Assembly: GCA_045533175.1 (NCBI GenBank)
Contig: JAZSHJ010000083.1
Span: forward strand, 1-8,861
Source of the DNA: SIG588 sp045533175
Lineage (GTDB): Bacteria > Bacillota > Clostridia > Oscillospirales > Acutalibacteraceae
DNA length: 8,861 bases
Direction of reading: 5' to 3'
Position 1 is the stretch's first letter, and the number at the start of each line of letters is the position of its first letter. This document shows positions 1 to 5,792 of the stretch, in pieces. A model generated the notes under the pieces. That model made no database searches and was not told where the DNA came from. It worked only from the letters and a program-made list of their open reading frames with translations. The position numbers and the translations under genes are program-made.

Positions 1-1
1 G

Positions 2-331
2 ATACGCCGCAAACCCGAAATACGATATAAAGATCCCGCTTCGTGTGCCGATCTTCCGCCGTTGCAACAGCAGATTTTAGCCGAAGCGGCCAAACTGGTG
101 AAAGCGGGCGGCGTGCTGCAGTATTCCACCTGCACCCTAAACCCTGCGGAAAACCGCGCGGTGGTCGAATGGTTTTTAAGCACGCATCCGCAGTTTTCTC
201 CACGCCCGCTTACGGGCGTCCCCAAAAGCGTGCTGGATGAACCCGCATGGTGCCGCACGTTGATTCCCGCCGTTCACAAAACCGACGGTTTCTTCATAGC
301 CGCGTTTACCCGTACATCCATTGCAGAATAA
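2..331 (+). CDS. rsmB: 16S rRNA (cytosine-C5) methyltransferase RsmB, 3' part
   Basis: Only the last 109 residues are present; the frame is open through the left edge. RsmB methylates C967 (E. coli numbering) of 16S rRNA with S-adenosylmethionine. The visible part begins with IRRKPEIRYKD, a stretch typical of RsmB just after the motif IV Pro-Cys (which lies outside the window). It continues into a helix and the motif VI sequence QYSTCTLNPAEN, whose Cys (codon 131-133) is the catalytic nucleophile in this family. The C-terminal HKTDGFFIAAFTR strand is also characteristic. The stop is followed 16 bases later by the rlmN start, and the order rsmB-rlmN is the same as in Bacillus subtilis. The N-terminal NusB-like domain cannot be checked here. 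Confidence 0.93.
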   Translation: MRRKPEIRYKDPASCADLPPLQQQILAEAAKLVKAGGVLQYSTCTLNPAENRAVVEWFLSTHPQFSPRPLTGVPKSVLDEPAWCRTLIPAVHKTDGFFIAAFTRTSIAE

Positions 332-337
332 GAGGTG
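332..337 (+). promoter_or_regulatory. Ribosome binding site deciding the TTG start of rlmN
   Basis: GAGGTG lies 10 bases upstream of TTG at 348. The first in-frame ATG (366) would be 28 bases away, too far for this site, so the TTG start is preferred. The resulting N-terminus (MIDIKSMPREEL) matches the usual RlmN beginning. Confidence 0.7.
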
Positions 338-347
338 ACATCCCGCT

Positions 348-1406
348 TTGATCGATATCAAATCCATGCCCCGCGAAGAGTTAAAGAGTGCTGTGATCGC
401 CGCGGGATTTCCCGCTTTTCGTGCCGCACAGGTGGCCAACTGGTTGGATCGCGGTGTGACCGACTTTGAACGGATGACCAATCTGCCCGCCGATTTAAAG
501 GCGTGGCTCAAAGCGGAATGCTGCATTCCTACCGTGACGATCGAGCGTCGCCTGGAATCGCAGAAGGACGAAACGGTGAAATATCTGTTTCGTCTGGCAG
601 ACGGTGAAACGGTGGAATCGGTGTTGATGCACTATCACCACGGATGGTCACAATGCCTGTCCACGCAGGTTGGCTGTCGCATGGGATGCACGTTTTGCGC
701 CACGGGTATGGGCGGTCTTGTGCGAAATTTGTCGGCCGCGGAAATGATGGCGCAGATCGAAGCGGCACAAGCCGATCGTGGTGTGCGCGTATCCTCCGTT
801 GTGCTGATGGGAATGGGAGAGCCGCTGGATAATTACGATAACGTCCTTCGCTTTTTGCACATGTTGTCCGAACCGGAGGGTGTACATATCGGTATGCGCC
901 ATGTGTCGCTTTCCACTTGCGGTGTGGTGGATGGAATACACCGTTTGATGAACGAGGATCTGCAGTTGACACTTTCGGTTTCGCTTCACGCACCGAACGA
1001 TGATATTCGTTCCCGCACTATGCCGATCAACAAGCGTTGGCCGGTGGAAGAACTGCTCGCCGCATGCCGCACCTACGCCGAAACCACGGGACGTCGCATT
1101 TCCTTTGAATATGCGATGATCGACGGCGTAAACGACAGCGATGCTTGTGCCGAAGAGTTGGCAAAACGATTGCGCGGAATGCTCTGCCATGTGAATTTGA
1201 TTCCCGTGAACGAAGTGGAGGGCAAAACGCAAAAACGAAGTAAAGCAGAACGCATCAAAGCGTTTTCTGATATATTGGCCGCCCGCGGAATTCCTGTTAC
1301 GGTGCGGCGCACATTAGGTTCCGATATCAATGCCTCTTGCGGTCAGTTGCGACGTGCGGCGGATCGAAAAGAGGAGAAACAAACGAACGAAAGGAGGGAT
1401 CTTTGA
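348..1406 (+). CDS. rlmN: 23S rRNA (adenine2503-C2) methyltransferase RlmN, radical SAM
   Basis: RlmN places a C2 methyl group on A2503 in the peptidyl-transferase centre (and on A37 of some tRNAs in E. coli) by radical SAM chemistry. The 352-residue length is normal. The 4Fe-4S motif CRMGCTFC is at C110, C114 and C117. C103, seven residues before the cluster, corresponds to E. coli C118, and C331 in INASCGQLR corresponds to E. coli C355, the Cys that carries the methyl group; both are needed for catalysis. Other family marks are VLMGMGEPLDNYDNV (152-166), SLSTCG (187-192), SLHAPND (212-218) and HVNLIPVNEVEG (281-292). GMGEP contacts SAM. Cfr is an alternative within the superfamily, but operon position and overall sequence favour RlmN. 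Translation starts at TTG. The last codons run through the ribosome binding site of the next gene, and the TGA shares its A with the next ATG. Confidence 0.97.
   Translation: MIDIKSMPREELKSAVIAAGFPAFRAAQVANWLDRGVTDFERMTNLPADLKAWLKAECCIPTVTIERRLESQKDETVKYLFRLADGETVESVLMHYHHGWSQCLSTQVGCRMGCTFCATGMGGLVRNLSAAEMMAQIEAAQADRGVRVSSVVLMGMGEPLDNYDNVLRFLHMLSEPEGVHIGMRHVSLSTCGVVDGIHRLMNEDLQLTLSVSLHAPNDDIRSRTMPINKRWPVEELLAACRTYAETTGRRISFEYAMIDGVNDSDACAEELAKRLRGMLCHVNLIPVNEVEGKTQKRSKAERIKAFSDILAARGIPVTVRRTLGSDINASCGQLRRAADRKEEKQTNERRDL
1391..1399 (+). promoter_or_regulatory. Strong ribosome binding site of prpC inside rlmN
   Basis: AAGGAGGGA lies within the last codons of rlmN. Its AGGAGG core is 8 bases before ATG 1406, which fixes the prpC start there and excludes longer in-frame readings beginning at 1337. 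Confidence 0.85.
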
Positions 1407-2170
1407 TGCGTGTTTACGGACGAACCGACGTGGGACGTGTGCGTGAAAGCAATCAAGATGCATTCGTCTGCGGTACGTTGTCGGATACTACGCTGTTTGC
1501 CGTGGTGTGTGACGGTATGGGCGGCGCGAACGGTGGTAATATTGCCAGCGCCATTGCCGCCAAGGTAGTGGCGGAACGGTTGGTGGAAAATTACCGCGAC
1601 AGCATGACGCCGGATTCCATACACAACATTCTGGAATCGGCTGTGTCGGCGGCCAATGCCGAAATTTACGACACCGCATTGGAAGATCCTGCCTTGCGAG
1701 GGATGGGCACCACGATGGTGGTGGCGGTGGTGTGTGACGGACAGGTGTGTGTGGCGCATGTGGGTGACAGCCGTGCCTATAGTCTGACACGCAAAGATCG
1801 TCGCATCGAACAGATCACGACCGACCACTCGGTGGTACAGGAAATGATTGCCGGCGGCAGACTGACACCGGCACAAGCGAAAAACCATCCACGCAAACAC
1901 TTTATCACCCGTGCGCTTGGGGTGGAAGCCACGGTGGAATGCGATTTCACCACCTTCCCGTATCCGGAAAACGGGATGCTCTTGCTCTGTACCGACGGTC
2001 TTACCAACATGGTGGACACGGATGAGATAAATATTATAGCGTATTCCTCCGGTAAAGACGAAATTGCCGATCGGCTGATCGCCGCTGCGAACATGAGTGG
2101 CGGCAGCGATAACATCACGGTTGCGGTGATCTTACCGGATTCAACAAGAAAGGATGGCGGACATGGATAA
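1406..2170 (+). CDS. prpC: PP2C-family Ser/Thr protein phosphatase (PrpC/Stp)
   Basis: This is a cytoplasmic, Mn/Mg-dependent phosphatase that reverses phosphorylation by the PASTA kinase encoded next to it. The 254 residues form a single PP2C domain, the usual length for the PrpC/Stp group. Visible motifs are RESNQDAF (13-20, with the phosphate-contacting Arg and metal-binding D18), VVCDGMGG (33-40, metal ligand D36), GMGTTMV (99-105), AHVGDSRAY (117-125), TTDHSVVQ (138-145), LCTDGLTNM (194-202, D197) and GGSDNIT (232-238, D235). All four expected acidic metal ligands are present. The start overlaps the rlmN stop by one base and has a near-perfect ribosome binding site. The 3' end overlaps prkC by 8 bases, so the phosphatase and kinase are probably translationally coupled and made in matched amounts. 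Confidence 0.96.
   Translation: MRVYGRTDVGRVRESNQDAFVCGTLSDTTLFAVVCDGMGGANGGNIASAIAAKVVAERLVENYRDSMTPDSIHNILESAVSAANAEIYDTALEDPALRGMGTTMVVAVVCDGQVCVAHVGDSRAYSLTRKDRRIEQITTDHSVVQEMIAGGRLTPAQAKNHPRKHFITRALGVEATVECDFTTFPYPENGMLLLCTDGLTNMVDTDEINIIAYSSGKDEIADRLIAAANMSGGSDNITVAVILPDSTRKDGGHG
2149..2154 (+). promoter_or_regulatory. Ribosome binding site deciding the prkC start
   Basis: AAAGGA ends 8 bases before ATG 2163, a good spacing. The earlier in-frame ATG at 2154 overlaps this site and could not use it, so 2163 is chosen as the start. Confidence 0.75.
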
Positions 2171-4310
2171 GTACATCGGAAAGCGGCTGGATGGCCGTTA
2201 TGAGATCAAAGAGATCATCGGTGTGGGCGGGATGGCCTATGTCTACAAGGCGTATGACAACATTGATGATCGCGTAGTGGCGGTTAAGATTTTAAAAGAA
2301 GAGTTTCTTGCCAACGAGGAATTTACCCGCCGTTTTAAGAACGAATCCAAGGCAATCGCCATTCTGTCCCATCCGAATATCGTGCGGGTGTATGACGTGA
2401 GTTTCGGCGAAAAACTGCAGTATATCGTGATGGAATACATCGACGGTATCACTCTCAAAGAATATATCGACCAGAAGAAAGCGCTTCCGTGGAAGGAGTC
2501 GGTACACTTTACGGTGCAGGTGTTGCGCGCGTTGCAACACGCACACGACAAAGGCATCGTCCACCGCGACATCAAACCGCAGAACATCATGCTGTTGTCC
2601 GATGGCACCATCAAGGTGACGGATTTTGGTATTGCGCAGTTCTCTCGTAACGAGATCCGCACCGACAGCGAGCGCGCGATCGGTTCGGTGCATTACATCA
2701 GTCCCGAACAGGCAAGCGGTGCGATCACGGATGAAAAAGCGGATATCTATTCGCTTGGCGTGATGTTGTATGAAATGCTGACGGGCAAGTTGCCGTTTGA
2801 AGCAGACAACGCGGTTTCGGTTGCGATCATGCAGATGCAATCCACGCCCGAAATGCCGCGTGAAGTGAATGCCTCCATCCCCGAAGGGCTGGAAGAGATC
2901 ACCATGAAGGCGATGCAAAAGGATCCTTCCAAGCGCTATCAGTCAGCGGCGGAAATGCTTTACGACATCGATGAGTTCAAACGTAATCCCAGTATCCATT
3001 TTGAATACAAATACGTGTTTGTGGATGAAACGCCCACGCGCTTTGTGGAAACCATCGCGAAGGTGCGGGAAAAAGAAAAGCCGATTGTTGAGGACGATGA
3101 GAAAGAAGAAGTGGTGCGTCGCCGCTTCCCTGTCTTGCCGATTTTGGCGGCGATCACGGCGGCGTTGGTGCTGATCGTGCTGTTCGGTCTGGGCTTCTTG
3201 TTGGTGGGGAAGATCTTAAACGGCGGCGGTACCACCGACGATGACTCAATCAAAATGCCCAACTTGATCGGCAAGCAGTTTGTGGACGAGGAGAGCTTTC
3301 TGGCCGAATATCCGGAACTGGCCACCATCAATATCCAGGTGTCGCGTCAATGGGATGAGGATTATGAGGTGAATGCCATCATTGAAACCGATCCCAAAGC
3401 CAAGGAAAGACTGCAAGACGGCGATACCTTGAAAATCACCATCAGTCGCGGTCCGCATCTGGTACAGGTGCCCGAGGTAAATCCCGACGAAGATAAAGAT
3501 GTATATATCAGCCGTTTGAAAAACGCGGGATTTGCGGTGCTTGAGGAAAGCATGTCCAGCAAACAAGAAAAGAACACGGTGGTGCGCACACAGCCCTCGT
3601 ATCCCGAAACGGTTGCCTACGGTAGTACCGTGACGGTGTTCTACAGCAACGGCGACGGCGATACCGAAACCACAAAACTGGTTCCGAATTTGGATTATAT
3701 GACCGAAGAAGACGCCCGTGCGGCGCTGGAAGCCGAAGGTTTTGTGGTAAATAACGTGGTTCAGAAAAACCATCCCGAATACGAAGCGGGACGCGTGTTT
3801 GAACAGACACCTGCGGCTAACACCGAAATGCCGGTGGGCAGCATGGTGGATCTGGTGGTTTCGACCGGTCTGCGCGATGTGACCATCAACCTTCCGTTGC
3901 CGGATAACAACGCGTTGGTGTCGCTTGAGGTGTATATCAACGCCTATCCGCGTCCCGAACTGAACACCAGCGTGCTCACGGCGGGTAAGCCCACGTTGGA
4001 ATTTACGTTCCAAGAGCAGACGGAAACGTATATCGTTACCTTCCGTATCAAGAGTGAGGATATGTTGACCTACGATATCTATGCGAGCTACACCGTGGAC
4101 GCGGTGAACGGCACGGTAACACAGGATGCTTTTAATCCGTTGACGACCGTCCCGCCGACTACCACGACCACATTCTCGGATGACGTAACCTCTCCCACCG
4201 ACGACGTTTCCGGCGATGTGGAACCCGATTCGTCCACGACCACCGCCCCCGTTACCACCGCCACCACCACGACCGCAACCACCACTCAAACGACAGCGCC
4301 CGCGGCGTGA
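2163..4310 (+). CDS. prkC: Membrane Ser/Thr protein kinase with PASTA repeats (PrkC/Stk)
   Basis: This is a 715-residue bitopic Hanks-type kinase. In relatives the PASTA repeats bind peptidoglycan fragments or lipid II, and the kinase regulates wall synthesis, division and (in B. subtilis) spore germination. Kinase domain, about 13-275: glycine loop GVGGMAYVY (20-28), catalytic K42 in VAVKIL, HRDIKPQN (134-141, D136), DFG (154-156), activation loop to SPEQ (180-183) with candidate phosphosites T167 and S169, and DIYSLGVMLYEM (194-205). A charged juxtamembrane linker precedes one hydrophobic segment at about 323-347. Outside the cell are three PASTA repeats, about 363-430, 431-497 and 504-569. 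A strand-rich region of about 570-650 follows, not matched to a named family by eye, then a Thr/Pro/Ala-rich tail (660-715). It overlaps prpC by 8 bases. Tandem stops TGA TAA end it, and rsgA begins 13 bases later. Confidence 0.96.
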   Translation: MDKYIGKRLDGRYEIKEIIGVGGMAYVYKAYDNIDDRVVAVKILKEEFLANEEFTRRFKNESKAIAILSHPNIVRVYDVSFGEKLQYIVMEYIDGITLKEYIDQKKALPWKESVHFTVQVLRALQHAHDKGIVHRDIKPQNIMLLSDGTIKVTDFGIAQFSRNEIRTDSERAIGSVHYISPEQASGAITDEKADIYSLGVMLYEMLTGKLPFEADNAVSVAIMQMQSTPEMPREVNASIPEGLEEITMKAMQKDPSKRYQSAAEMLYDIDEFKRNPSIHFEYKYVFVDETPTRFVETIAKVREKEKPIVEDDEKEEVVRRRFPVLPILAAITAALVLIVLFGLGFLLVGKILNGGGTTDDDSIKMPNLIGKQFVDEESFLAEYPELATINIQVSRQWDEDYEVNAIIETDPKAKERLQDGDTLKITISRGPHLVQVPEVNPDEDKDVYISRLKNAGFAVLEESMSSKQEKNTVVRTQPSYPETVAYGSTVTVFYSNGDGDTETTKLVPNLDYMTEEDARAALEAEGFVVNNVVQKNHPEYEAGRVFEQTPAANTEMPVGSMVDLVVSTGLRDVTINLPLPDNNALVSLEVYINAYPRPELNTSVLTAGKPTLEFTFQEQTETYIVTFRIKSEDMLTYDIYASYTVDAVNGTVTQDAFNPLTTVPPTTTTTFSDDVTSPTDDVSGDVEPDSSTTTAPVTTATTTTATTTQTTAPAA

Positions 4311-4323
4311 TAACGGTGTGTGT

Positions 4324-5217
4324 ATGGATCAGATGAACGGATTGGTATTAAAGGGCGTTGGCGGTTTGTATACGGTTTCGGTGGAGGGACGCACGGTGGA
4401 ATGTCGCGCGTGCGGTCGATTCCGTCGTGAACGGATCACTCCGTTGGCGGGCGATCACGTAAAAGTGGAGTTTCAAGAGGATGGCACCGGCTTTTTGACC
4501 GAGATCCTCCCGCGCCGCAACGCGTTGGTGCGTCCGCCCGTGGCCAATTTAGACCTGTTGGTAATCGTGGCCTCTGTGGCGCAACCGTTGCCGAACACGC
4601 TGGTGATGGATAAATTGATTGCTGTGGCGGAAAAGAACGATATCGAGCCGATCGTGGTAATCAACAAAAGCGACTTGGCCGATGCACACGTGTTGGAGGA
4701 AACCTATCGCAAAAGCGGGTTTGCCACCTTCACCCTCACGGCATGCGATCCGCAAAGCGTTCGACCGTTGCAAGCGTACTTGCAAGGCAAAGTGAGTGTG
4801 TTCACGGGGAATTCTGGCGTGGGGAAATCCTCCTTGCTTAATTGTATTTGTCCCGAACTGGCGTTGCCCACGGGGGAGATCAGCCAAAAACTGGGGCGAG
4901 GTCGCCACACAACTCGCACGGCACAACTCTATCCGTTGTCGGATGGTGGGTATCTGGTGGATACCGCCGGCTTTTCCTCGTTAGATATGGAACAGGTCGA
5001 ACCGATTTTGCGTGACGATCTTCCGTTTTGCTTTCGTGAGTTCTTGCCTCATTTCGGAAAGTGCCGTTTCACATCTTGCGCCCACATAAAAGAGGTGGGC
5101 TGTTCGATAAAAGCGGCGGTGGAATCGGGGGATATCCCGACGTCGCGATACGAAAGTTACGTATCCATGATGGACGATGCCGCAAAGCTGGAAGAATGGA
5201 AATTGAATAAGAAATGA
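4324..5217 (+). CDS. rsgA: Ribosome small-subunit maturation GTPase RsgA (YjeQ/CpgA)
   Basis: RsgA binds the 30S subunit late in assembly and, on GTP hydrolysis, releases itself to let the subunit mature. The 297-residue protein has the circularly permuted G-motif order typical of the family: N-terminal OB-fold (about 4-70), then G4 NKSD (114-117), G1 GNSGVGKSS (162-170), switch region GRGRHTTR (191-198), and G3 as DTAGF (213-217, Ala where many members have Pro). The C-terminal zinc knuckle shows C247, C252, H254 and C260. The start ATG 4324 gives the expected N-terminus (MDQMNGLVLKGVGGLY), but no strong ribosome binding site is visible; ATG 4333 is possible. Longer upstream reading would run antisense-free through the prkC Thr-rich tail as a Pro/Arg run, which is clearly not protein of this family. 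Expression probably depends on coupling to prkC. In B. subtilis the orthologue CpgA is a PrkC substrate. Confidence 0.95.
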   Translation: MDQMNGLVLKGVGGLYTVSVEGRTVECRACGRFRRERITPLAGDHVKVEFQEDGTGFLTEILPRRNALVRPPVANLDLLVIVASVAQPLPNTLVMDKLIAVAEKNDIEPIVVINKSDLADAHVLEETYRKSGFATFTLTACDPQSVRPLQAYLQGKVSVFTGNSGVGKSSLLNCICPELALPTGEISQKLGRGRHTTRTAQLYPLSDGGYLVDTAGFSSLDMEQVEPILRDDLPFCFREFLPHFGKCRFTSCAHIKEVGCSIKAAVESGDIPTSRYESYVSMMDDAAKLEEWKLNKK

Positions 5218-5258
5218 AAAAAGCCGTCTTCATTCGTTCATCAAAAGACGGCTTTTTT
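5217..5258 (+). terminator. Rho-independent terminator after rsgA
   Basis: Perfect 14-bp inverted repeat: arms 5217-5230 and 5245-5258 (core GCCGTCTT / AAGACGGC), loop of 14 bases, flanked by six A and six T. It starts at the last base of the rsgA stop and closes the rsmB-rsgA operon. The A/T flanks would let it work in both directions. Confidence 0.92.
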
Positions 5259-5310
5259 GTATAAGTAAAGCCACTCTTTATCGTCAATTTGCGCTCATGC
5301 CGCGCAGACA

Positions 5311-5354
5311 CCGCTTTTTTTGAAAGAAAGCGGACAAATCCCCCGTTTTACGGG
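5311..5354. other. Two small hairpins in the rsgA-sporulation spacer
   Basis: The 173-base spacer 5259-5431 has no recognisable gene. It holds CCGCTTT / AAAGCGG (5311-5317 with 5327-5333) and then CCCGT-TTT-ACGGG (5342-5354) followed by TGATTTTTATTT. The second resembles a short, weak terminator and may catch readthrough from rsgA. Function is uncertain. Confidence 0.35.
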
Positions 5355-5364
5355 TGATTTTTAT

Positions 5365-5395
5365 TTGGCACCGAAACGCACGTGCGGCATAGGAT
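5365..5395 (+). promoter_or_regulatory. Possible promoter for the small membrane gene and spoVM
   Basis: TTGGCA (5365-5370) lies 17 bases before CATAGG (5388-5393), a fair sigma-A-like arrangement. CATAGGAT (5388-5395) also resembles the -10 of the mother-cell sporulation factors sigma-E/sigma-K (CATANNNT), but a sigma-E -35 with ATA is not found at the right distance. The spacer contains the palindrome CGCACGTGCG (5377-5386), which could be an operator. A start near 5402 would give a leader of about 30 bases. Confidence 0.3.
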
Positions 5396-5431
5396 GGAAT
5401 GTAACGGAGAACACGAGAAGGGGTGTCGGTG

Positions 5432-5584
5432 ATGCGCAGGCAAAAACGGTACGGAGTAAGCGGATGCTGTGCGGCATTCGGGGCGGGGATGTTGATTGCG
5501 ATAGTGTTTCCGCCGGAAGGAATTTTGGTCTTTGCGGCGTTGGCATTGGTGTTTCTCGGGTGTTCCCGTGTGCGCAGTCGATGA
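5432..5584 (+). CDS. Small two-helix membrane protein upstream of spoVM
   Basis: This is a 50-residue protein not matched to a named family by eye. It has a basic N-terminus (MRRQKRYG), a hydrophobic segment of about 9-26 (ending GMLIAIVF), a PPEG turn at 27-30, a second hydrophobic segment of about 31-44 (ILVFAALALVFLGC), and a basic end (SRVRSR). This predicts a membrane hairpin with both ends in the cytoplasm by the positive-inside rule. The start is supported by AAGGGG at 5418-5423, 8 bases before ATG. Its stop is 14 bases before the spoVM start, and the spoVM ribosome binding site begins at the stop itself, so the two are almost certainly cotranscribed. That implies a role at the forespore membrane during sporulation (inference). 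Residues C12, C13 and C44 are in or next to the helices. Confidence 0.72.
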   Translation: MRRQKRYGVSGCCAAFGAGMLIAIVFPPEGILVFAALALVFLGCSRVRSR

Positions 5585-5590
5585 GAGGAG
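5583..5590 (+). promoter_or_regulatory. Ribosome binding site of spoVM
   Basis: GAGAGGAG ends 8 bases before ATG 5599 and overlaps the upstream stop codon. It fixes the start of a 29-residue product rather than the 122-residue in-frame reading that begins at 5320. Confidence 0.85.
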
Positions 5591-5598
5591 TGGTGTGT

Positions 5599-5688
5599 AT
5601 GAAGATCGTGGTGGTACGCAGTCCCAAAATGTTTCGGGGAATTTTGCGCCGAATGTTCGGAATCAAGCGGGAGGATTACATAGAATAA
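5599..5688 (+). CDS. spoVM: Stage V sporulation protein SpoVM, coat-anchoring peptide
   Basis: SpoVM is a tiny amphipathic peptide made in the mother cell. It senses the positive curvature of the outer forespore membrane and anchors SpoIVA there, the base of the spore coat. The product is 29 residues (26 in B. subtilis). Aligned without gaps to the B. subtilis peptide as I know it, the shared positions are M1, K2, P9, K10, G14, I15, R17, M19 and G21, including the conserved P9. It begins MKIVVVRSPK, then a basic, hydrophobic helix (FRGILRRMFG), and ends with charged residues and YIE. Position gives independent support: in B. subtilis spoVM also sits downstream of the rsmB-rlmN-prpC-prkC-rsgA cluster. 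The next gene here, sipL, encodes another partner of SpoIVA. The ribosome binding site is excellent. The gene is easily missed because of its size. Confidence 0.88.
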   Translation: MKIVVVRSPKMFRGILRRMFGIKREDYIE

Positions 5689-5691
5689 AAG

Positions 5692-5725
5692 CAAAAGCCA
5701 AGCGGTATGTGCCGTTTGGCTTTTG
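5692..5725 (+). terminator. Rho-independent terminator after spoVM
   Basis: 14-bp stem with one G-U wobble: CAAAAGCCAAGCGG (5692-5705) pairs with CCGTTTGGCTTTTG (5712-5725), loop TATGTG. It starts 4 bases after the spoVM stop and separates spoVM from sipL, whose own promoter starts at the next base. Confidence 0.85.
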
Positions 5726-5754
5726 TCATAATTGTCTGTGATTTTGCATAGAGT
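5726..5754 (+). promoter_or_regulatory. Sigma-E-type promoter of sipL
   Basis: TCATAAT (5726-5732) and CATAGAGT (5747-5754) are separated by 14 bases. This fits the known sigma-E pattern (-35 with central ATA, about 14 bases, -10 close to CATACANT). Predicted transcription starts near 5761, about 30 bases before ATG 5793. sipL is a mother-cell gene under sigma-E in Clostridioides difficile, so a site of this class is expected here. Confidence 0.65.
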
Positions 5755-5792
5755 AGGAACAAAACCGAAACGGAAGATAAGGAGAGGTATCC

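Noticed and set aside
648..1232. A 194-residue open frame on the minus strand opposite rlmN
   Set aside because: It lies wholly inside rlmN, whose catalytic residues are all intact. The His/Arg-rich translation has no family resemblance.
3246..4289. A 347-residue open frame on the minus strand opposite prkC
   Set aside because: It is antisense to the well-supported PASTA and Thr-rich part of prkC. Its content (His/Arg/Gly-rich, Gly runs opposite Thr codons) is what the complement of that sequence gives, and it has no recognisable domain.
4140..4305. Repetitive ACC/ACG tract as a possible tandem DNA repeat or CRISPR-like array
   Set aside because: It is explained by Thr codon runs in the prkC tail. 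There are no regular repeat units or spacers.
4216..4323. In-frame upstream extension of rsgA
   Set aside because: It would read the prkC Thr-rich tail in another frame as a Pro/Arg run, unlike any RsgA N-terminus. The OB-fold starts normally from ATG 4324.
5259..5431. Possible riboswitch or small RNA in the rsgA-spoVM spacer
   Set aside because: Only two short hairpins and a 10-base palindrome are visible. No conserved riboswitch core or strong terminator end is recognisable.
5320..5598. N-terminal extension of the spoVM frame to a 122-residue protein
   Set aside because: The extension has no ribosome binding site of its own and overlaps the better-supported 50-residue gene in another frame. 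SpoVM is known as a peptide of about 26 residues, and a strong site sits directly before ATG 5599.
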